In this document: piece after piece, positions 56,713 through 64,000 of the stretch | Layout: each line of letters starts with the position of its first letter | Position numbering within the stretch: position 1 is the first letter of the stretch | Source of the DNA: Calycina herbarum | Taxonomy: Eukaryota; Ascomycota; Leotiomycetes; Helotiales; Pezizellaceae | Length of the DNA: 64,000 bases | Assembly: GCA_001414485.1 (NCBI GenBank) | Contig: LLEY01000023.1 | Span: 310,001 to 374,000 of the forward strand | Reading direction: 5' to 3' | Notes under the pieces: generated by a model | Told to the model about the DNA's origin: nothing | What the model saw: only the letters and a program-made list of their open reading frames with translations | Databases searched by the model: none | Translations under genes and position numbers: made by a program

Positions 56713-59700
56713 CTTTAAGTATCTGCTTAGAAGTTCAGTCGCTATAGCCCTAGCAACCCTCGTAGTAGCTAGCTCGAATATTAGTTAAGTTAACGTCGTA
56801 GAAATATCTAGAAGTATAACTAGAAGAATACCTACTAGTATATAGTTAACTAGGAACGACGATAATGTTAATATACTAGACGCTCCCGAGCTCTACAAGG
56901 TCGAAGCACTTAAAACTATTAAAGTTAAGATACTAGACACGTATTATAGAAAGCGAAAGAAACTTAACTTATTCCTTCTCTAAATAGATATCTACTTTAA
57001 CTTTAATTCTAATAAGTTCAAAGGCAATTATAATTTATAAACTATCTTCGCTATCTCCTACCTTAGAGGATTAGTATTAGAATAGGCTAAGCTATACTTA
57101 GAGAACTTTTTTAAGAATAAGAATAAAGATAGAAAGATAGAATTAACTAAGATTATATTTAAATCTTAGAGAGGATTTAAGACAACTATTAGAAAAGTCT
57201 TTAAAGACTTCGACGCGATTTAAACAGCTGTATATAAGCTTTTAGAGTTATACTAAACCGGATCTATAATAGACTACGCTAATAAATTTCAACGCTATAG
57301 AACAAAATCAGAGTAGAATACTATCGCTCTTATAGAACTCTTCTATAGAGGATTAAAGGTATATATCTATAAGGAAATAACTAAGCAGAATATATAGTTC
57401 TTAACTATTATAGATATAATTAAAGAGGTTATCTAGTTAGATAACCGCCTATACGAATTTAAGAAGAGTAACCCTAGATATAAGGAAAAGAGTTAAGAGT
57501 TAGGAAAGTAGAAGTACTCTTACGTTAATAAATATAGTAAGAAGGCAAATACTATATAGAAGAAAACCTTTTAAAAGAAAGAGAGACTTTCCTAGAAGGA
57601 GCGAAATCGTCGACGTAAGTAGAACTTATATTATAACTATAGCTTCTTTAGCTATAGAGCAAATAAGTGTAGTAAGAAGAAAGACTCTAATAGAAAGAGA
57701 CAAATCAACACTATAGTCTACAAAGAAGTAGTATTACTTAATAAAATTAAACTTATAGACAAGGAACTCGAAGCCTAAGAATATAGTATATAAATTAAAA
57801 CAAACGCTATAGATATAACAGTAGACGTTATATACTTATAGCTAAATAAAGGAATCGAGTTATAAGTTAGTAGAGTATAAAATACTAATAATAATAGAGA
57901 TCTACTCTTTAAAGAAAATTACGATATATAGTTAGAAATAGATTATAAATCACCTCTTTAAGAAGGATACGAATTACTACTATTAATAAGTTTATTAGAG
58001 TTATTAGAGTTAGAATCTAACTTATTAAAGGTAGATCCTAGAATATATAAACCTAAAGAAGAGGAAATATAGGCATTTATTAGGACCTTTAAGAGAGAGA
58101 ATAGATAAGTATATATAGAAGGACAAAAAAACCTGATTTTTAGAGCTTATATTCTACTTAAGGAATCAACTCTACTATCTTAACTACTTATAAGATAGTA
58201 AGAAATAATTAGAATTAAGTAACTATAGTTAGCTCTATTAATAATAGAGAAACTATTAAGTTTAAGAAGCTAGGACTAGAATAGACGATACTGTATAACT
58301 ACCTAGAGAAGAGAGATCTATAGATAGTTACTAATTTAAAAAATAATACTACTAAATAGCAGTAGTATTACCTAGAGGGATTCGATAAATATAATAGATG
58401 TCTAAAGTCGGATATTACTACCTACCTACCTAGTTAAGATTATAAGTTAGTAATTAACGAAAAATATTAGGTATTAAAGATTAAAAAAGGAGTTATAATA
58501 GTATTTAAAGGATTAGGAGATTAGCAAATATTTAAAGTTACTAAGGTAGACCTCTAGACTAACCTAATCTAGGAATTCTACTAACTTATAAGAGGTAAGT
58601 AGTAGACTACTAAAACATTATATAGAGTAACTATTAAATAGGTTTAATATAAACTACGAGTATTATTAGACTAGTCTATAGAAAGACGTTTTATAGGAAC
58701 ACTTCTAGAACCTAAAGGAACTGTAGAAGATAGTCTAATATACGAAGTAGCTTTTTCTAATAATAAAAAAATAATATTCTTTCTAAGCTCTTAGAAAGAA
58801 GGTAATAGTAAGAGAAGTTTCAAAGTTTATTATATTAAACTAGAAAGTTACGCTATTATAGGAGAGTTAAACGCTATATTTAGAGAGAATTAACTTATAG
58901 TAATAGAGAAGATAAGAGGAAAGAAACTCCGAGTCTTAATTAATTCTAGAGTAATAGGTAATTTCCTTTCTCTAGTAGCTTAGAAGAAGCTGAATATCTT
59001 AATCAAAGGTATAAGGCTATACCGCTTAGGAGTAGTTAATAGAACAGACGTTATATACTAGGATAGAATTATTAATTAGTAAACTATTCTAATAAAGATT
59101 ACTATTAAAAGACACTGCTTAGATATATAATTCGATATTATTAAAATAGGAAGTAAGGAAGTAATACTTAGTATACTATAGATTTAAGAACATAATCTAG
59201 ATATTAACTAGAAGGCTTAGAAAATAACCTTTAGATAATATAATTACGTAGGTTTATAATTATAACTATAAGGCTAGAACGAGGTTAGCGCTACCTCTTC
59301 TAAGACGCTAGGACACCTTACCTAGGGTCTTCTATAGGTTAGTAAGACAGCTGATAACGGAATACCTATATAGTATAAAGAATTTAAAGCCTTGTTTAAA
59401 AACCTAGAAGACTTATAAGTCTTACTAGAACATCGCTTATAAGATTATAAGATTAAATTAAAAGAGGATTATCACCTCTTAAAGTAGAAGCTTCGGTTAT
59501 ATAACTAGAAAAGCTTATAAAGAATAGAAAGTTATATAAAGGAAAGTATTAAGAAGGGATATATTAGAAAATCTAAGTTACTAATTATCTTAAATATACT
59601 TATTATTAAGAAGAAAGACGACCTAGATAGAAGAGTATATATTAATTACTAAGAAGTAAATTATACTATAGTTAAGAACGCTTACCTACTACTACTTAGC

Positions 59701-62700
59701 TAATACTTATAGGATAAGTTAGGTAAGGTAGTACGATTTATAAAACTAGATTAATAAAACGTCTATAGACTTATATAAATAAAAGTCAGAGACGAATAGA
59801 AGATAGTATTTATCTTACTATTAGGCCTTTATAAATATATAGTTATACTATTTAAACTTTATAACGTACTAGCTATATATTAGAGATAAAATAATAATAT
59901 TTTAAGAGATCTTCTAGAAGTAATAGTAATCTATTACCTAGATAATATCTTAATCTTCTTAGAAAAAGAAGAAGAATATAAGAGATATATTAAAGAAGTT
60001 TTATAATAACTTATAAAAGTAAACTCTTAGTTGAAACTCTTGAAATATAAATTTAGAGTAACTTAGACACTTTTCCTAAGATAGGTATTTAGCTTAGAGA
60101 AAATGGAAATAGATCTAGTAAAGATCTAAGATATCTTAAACTAGAAGTTACTAGAGAATATAAAAGATATATAGTCTTTCCTTAGATTTATAAACTTTTG
60201 CTATCTGTTTATCTAAGACTATATAAAGATTACTAAACTAATATTAGTACTAGTTAAGAAAGCTATTAAGTTTATTTAAAATAAATAAGCTAAGAACGCT
60301 TTTTAAAGAATTAAAGTAAGGTTTATAGAAAAACCTATTCTATACGATTTTAATATAGAAAAACCTAGTATAATTAAAATAGACGTCTTAGATATATTAA
60401 TAGATATAATTTACTTATAACTAAATAGAAAAGAGAAACTTATATCTATTATATATTATTCTAAAATATTTAATATAGTATAATAAAACTATAGTATCTT
60501 TGATAAAGAATTACTTATTATAGTATTAGCCTTAGAATACTAGAGAATCTATTTATAGCTAGTAAAATACTAAGTTATAATTCTATTCGACTATAAGAAC
60601 CTTAGAACGTTTATAATAACTAAGGAACTTATAACTAGATAGTTAGCTAGATAGGCGGAGATATTAGAAGGATTTAATATTATTATTTAATATATAAAGA
60701 GAACGTTAAATACTTAAGTTAATACTCTTAGCTAAAAACCTAGATACAAGGGAAATAAAGAGTATAAGAAGATTAAGATCTTGAAAACTCTTAAGAATAG
60801 AGACCTAGTACCTATTATATATGAAATAGTAGTAATAAATAATATTTAGATAGATAAAATTTAAAATATTTATAAAGGATATAACTAGTATATAAAAGGG
60901 AAACTATAGGTTTCTAGCTCGTATATAAAGGAATTCGTATAAGAATACTATACTACGCCTACTTATAGCTACTAAGGAATTCGTAGAACTCTTTAGAGAA
61001 TAAGATAATACTACTATATTAATTAATTATCCACGATAGTTAAGAAAGTAATAACAGAATATAATACTTATACTAGGAATAAGACTTTCTACTATATACC
61101 TTATAGATAGATAAACACTACTCTAATACTATAAATACCTTAGAAATTAATATTTATAGATTTTATTATTAAATTACTAAAATCTAAAGATCTGATAATA
61201 TAAGTTAAGTATAACTCGATTTTAGTTATTATAGAATAACTTATAAAGTATATAATTCTAATAGTATATATAGAGTTAAGTATAGCTAAGGAATTAGTAT
61301 TTATATTCTTTAGAGAAGTAATCTTAAGATATAGATTACTAGAAGAAATACTCTTAGATAGAGACAAACTCTTTACCTTAAAATTTTAGATCGCTCTTAT
61401 AAAACGATTAGGTACGAAAAGGAAGCTTTTTATAGCTTTTTACTCTTAAATAAATAAAGGAAACAAATAGATAAATTAAGTAGTTGAAATATACCTTCGT
61501 TGTTATATAAACTACTAGTAAAACAACTAGGTAGAACTACTACCTTTAGCATAGTTTGCTTATAATAGTTTAGTAATAGAAATAACACTTATTATACTAT
61601 TCTATACTAATTTTAAGTATAAACTAACGGTGTATCGAGAACCGCTGTCTATAACTATTAATAATTAACTTACTTATATTTATATCTCGAAAATCAAAAG
61701 TCTATATAAGGAACTTATAAAGGACTTATAGTTTATAGTTGAAAGAAACGTATACTACTATAACAAACGACGTAGTTAAGAGCTAATACTAAAAGAGGGG
61801 GATAAAGTCTACTTAGTATAGAAAAATATTAATATAAAAAGACTAAGTAATAAACTAGATTATAAAAAACTTAGACTATTCAAAATCAAACGAGTTAGAG
61901 GACTCTTAAATTATAAATTAGCGCTACTAAAGATAATAAACATCTATCTAGTATTCTATATATCCTTACTCGAACTAGCGCTACTAGGGGCACTACTAGC
62001 CCTATTTATAGAAATTCAACTAATTAATCTAAACGTTAAATATAAAGTTAAAAAGATCCTTAACTATAAGATTATTAAAGATAAGATTAAGTATTTAATT
62101 AAATAGTTAGATTACCTATACTTAGAGAACACTTAAGAACCTAGAAAAAATATTAACTAGTACTTAGAGAAACTTTAGAACTTCTACTGTTAAAACCTAA
62201 AGTTACTTATATTAGGTAATCGGTAGAGAAGACCTCGAGGAAACTAGGATCGAGACCTAGGTCGAAAGCAGGGTTAGAAGCGGTAGAGGTAGGGTAGGCG
62301 GCTAGCCTAGCAGCCTCCTCTCTCCTTTCCTTCTCTTTTTTTTTCTTTTTCCTCCTTTTCCTTAGCCTTATCTAGCTTCTAAAGAGTGCTAAGTCCTTAA
62401 CGAAGCATCTATTATTCTCGCTCGTCGAGAAGACGTTACTACGCTCGAAGACGGAGAACCTTTAATATTACTTCCTACTAGGCCCGAAAGGCCTTTTCTT
62501 AGGCCTAATAGGCCGTCTCCTCCTCGACCCATAGACAGCGTTTCTACGCGTTAAGAGATTCCTATTTAAAAGTTAAAGGTATTCAATTTTACTCCTCGAT
62601 ATTATAAGTTTTACCTTTCCTAGTATACTTAGAACATTTCTTACCCCCGGCAATAGATATATATCAACAGCTAGACGTAGAAGTAAGACAGTGAGTATAA

Positions 62701-62882
62701 GGAGACATTTCAGATCCTACTTAATTAATATAGAGAGCGTTATTAATACGATTTTGTTTTAGTTTATCTTTTATAGATAGTGTTATTAAAAACATTATAG
62801 TAAGAGAGGGCCGCTAGCCTTCTGATAGTATTTCTTAGGTCGTACTTAAGCGTAGGGACACGCTAGGCTAAGAAGGGGATAG

Positions 62883-63321
62883 TATTACGAATCACGTATA
62901 AACATGTAACAAGTGAAGACTAGGCGGCGCCTTAACAGGTTAAGCACTATTAGGAACTCTTATAAACAAAAAGAGGGATCCTTAGACTAGCTAAGCGATC
63001 TATGGATTTCTTTTAGTAAGAAGCATCACATGACCTAGTCGCCTAAGTCGCTTAAGTCGCCTGTCGACTAAAGCGATCAGGGCGAGCGACTAGAGCGATT
63101 AGAACAGGAGACTACAGTTCTATATAAGACTGGCACGTCTGCCATTAGATAGGAGCTTCGTGCTCAACTTTAGTTATTAATCTTATCATCTTATTTAACA
63201 TCTTTGATATAAGTAACGAGTTCACTTCTAAGTAAACAACCCGGCGCATCTGTACTTCTTACCTGTATACCAACCTTCGAGACTTAGTCATCTTTGTTTA
63301 GTTCGTTTGAGTTTCGTTACA
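62883..63321 (+). repeat. Right LTR (439 bp) of the Gypsy chromovirus
   Basis: Pairs with 56274-56712 at equal length. Ends CGTTACA. Both CACGTG sites of the left copy are changed here (CACGTA, CACATG) by transitions. Confidence 0.93.
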
Positions 63322-63419
63322 TTTAGCTTATTAAGCGGAAGCAAGAGAGATTGAGCTTTTTCGAACAAAAATTTCAATCTGCGAAAAAAGGTGTTCTGTT
63401 CTCCAATAGAGAGGTATAT

Positions 63420-63609
63420 AATTAGAGAATAGAAGTAATAGTCTTTTACTTAAATATAATATTTGTTACTAAATTATATAATCTTCTCTTGATAGCTTTC
63501 TATTATATGAGTTGTTTTTGTAGAGTGGTAGAAGCTTACGTAAGCATCAGCTTTCCCTTTCCCCGGGCACTTAAGCAAGGGAAAGTCTGTACCTTGGCTA
63601 TAGTATCAC
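63420..63609. other. Flank with a short palindrome
   Basis: GCTTACGTAAGC (63534-63545) is a perfect 12-bp palindrome; CTTTCCCTT and AAGGGAAAG nearby can pair. No gene. Confidence 0.4.
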
Positions 63610-63743
63610 TGTTGCTGGAATCGCTTAGAATCAGTAACACGTGATCTAGAACATTCTAGAATTGTAAATTTGTATATAAATACATCCTTTCTCTTCCTCC
63701 ATTTAAGAGGTTTGAGGCACAATTCAAAAGCATTTTTGCAACA
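63610..63743. repeat. Short solo LTR (134 bp) with ATCAC target duplication
   Basis: Begins TGTTGC and ends GCAACA, a perfect 6-bp inverted pair, with ATCAC at 63605-63609 and 63744-63748. It contains TATATAAATA and a CACGTG (63638-63643). Its CpA and TpG dinucleotides are intact, unlike the neighbouring elements, so it has escaped RIP or is young. Copia-like by its short size, but this is inference. Confidence 0.8.
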
Positions 63744-63748
63744 ATCAC

Positions 63749-64000
63749 CTATTCTAAAAAAGACGGTTTTACGATTTCCATCCCTCCCACTCTGTAATTA
63801 GCTTGAGCGGGGGACAAAAGGGACATGGAGAGCCTTGGAATCTGGCAGAGCGGGAGCAGGTAGCTCTGGACGCTGATAGGAGGATACAAGGCTTATTTAC
63901 CAGGGTTCGTTGTGATTTATTTACTTCCTACCGTATCCGGCAGGTAGCGCTACATGGACTGGCTTTGTAAATATATCACTATTGCTCCTTACGGAGCGGC
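63749..64000. other. Normal-composition sequence, nothing recognised
   Basis: Not TA-rich and no open frame I can assign. It may be the edge of another element or a gene beyond the window. Confidence 0.4.

Larger units (their letters stand above)
56274..63321 (+). mobile_element. Full-length Ty3/Gypsy chromovirus, RIP-degraded
   Basis: 7048 bp with 439-bp LTRs and TTTAG duplications at 56269-56273 and 63322-63326. Interior order on the plus strand: gag (about 56.8-57.8 kb) with a zinc-knuckle remnant (YYNYSFFSYRANKCSKKK) near 57620-57680; protease (LINSRVIGNFLS) near 58940; reverse transcriptase from about 59.5 kb with YLDNILIF (YLDD) near 59935; RNase H to about 60.7 kb; integrase 61.0-61.9 kb; chromodomain (YKVKKILNYKIIKDKIKYLI) near 62.05-62.15 kb. 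Many in-frame TAG/TAA where the family has Gln or Trp. A purine tract (AAGAAGGGGATAG) leads into the right LTR. It inserted into the LINE after the LINE was in place. Confidence 0.92.
50658..63404 (-). mobile_element. Tad1-like LINE (non-LTR retrotransposon), split by a Gypsy element
   Basis: On the minus strand, LINE sequence covers 56273-50658 plus 63404-63327; the gap is the Gypsy insertion. A (TAAA)n-type tail appears as TTTATTTATTTATTT at 50657-50676. The 15-bp AATAGAGAGGTATAT occurs at 50643-50657 and again at 63405-63419, the target duplication. Reverse transcriptase reads LLRAVIDLTTCLTFDIKLAL, LLILDIKEAFNIVLPSYLIK (in part) and GYVDDIRLL near 52640-52660, the YADD equivalent. RNase H reads DGSRLDNKSTSSS and YNVEAKAVLYSLELAL around 51600-51740. 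The endonuclease lies upstream (about 53.7-54.5 kb), ORF1 beyond. Stops throughout; dead. About 5.7 kb without the insertion, the usual full length. Confidence 0.85.

Noticed and set aside
61140..61367. 75-codon minus-strand open frame in the Gypsy element
   Set aside because: Antisense to degenerate integrase sequence in very TA-rich DNA; Ile/Leu/Ser bias only.

Overview
This window comes from a filamentous ascomycete (Pezizomycotina). The gene vocabulary suggests Leotiomycetes, but that is inference only. The signs are short spliceosomal introns of about 45-110 bp with GT/AG ends and CTRAY-like branch sites, an AA9 lytic polysaccharide monooxygenase, GMC oxidoreductases, NLR/incompatibility-type proteins with zinc fingers and ankyrin repeats, and transposons eroded to TA-rich, stop-riddled sequence in the way repeat-induced point mutation (RIP) does it. 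All gene models here were spliced by hand from the sequence. Where I give exons, the reading frame was carried across every junction.

The window has two compartments. From about 2.35 to 40.7 kb is a gene-bearing block of normal base composition. From 1 to 2.34 kb and from about 40.7 to 63.4 kb are TA-rich blocks made of degenerate transposons. The last ~0.6 kb returns to normal composition and holds one clean solo LTR.

Gene block, left to right: AA9 LPMO (-, 7 exons); Git1/phosphate-type MFS permease (-); a dead membrane PhoD-like phosphatase gene (+); a gene with the N-terminal domain of fungal STAND proteins, followed by a degenerate reading frame (+); a secreted HExxH metalloprotease (-); a 240-bp MITE; a dead GMC oxidoreductase (-); a DUF7580-type gene (-) divergent from an eight-exon zinc-finger/ankyrin gene (+) whose C-terminus is a C2 + WW module like the N-terminus of the Rsp5/NEDD4 ubiquitin ligase; a proline/serine-rich hypothetical gene (+); an intact secreted GMC oxidoreductase (+); an MFS transporter remnant (+); a tandem array of three F-box-like/DUF7730-like genes and two small paralogous genes (-), only partly intact; a 90-bp MITE with near-perfect inverted ends; and a YVC1-like TRP calcium channel (+, 1169 aa).

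Functional themes: the AA9 LPMO and the GMC (AA3-type) oxidoreductase are a known redox pairing in cell-wall breakdown. The STAND-type N-terminal gene, the DUF7580 gene and the zinc-finger/ankyrin/C2/WW gene belong to gene classes seen in fungal self/non-self recognition. Several genes are dead, often through TAG, TAA or TGA codons one transition away from a sense codon.

Transposon block (40.7-63.4 kb): two pogo/Fot1-like elements in opposite orientation (one with a 193-bp solo LTR inside and an internal deletion); a solo Gypsy-type LTR related to the one at 535-766; a 2.7-kb gag-only LTR retrotransposon with a clear 5-bp target duplication; and a Tad1-like LINE on the minus strand (50658-63404), split near its 5' end by a full 7-kb Ty3/Gypsy chromovirus (56274-63321, 439-bp LTRs, TTTAG duplication). 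The LINE target duplication is found on both sides of the composite, which fixes the nesting order.
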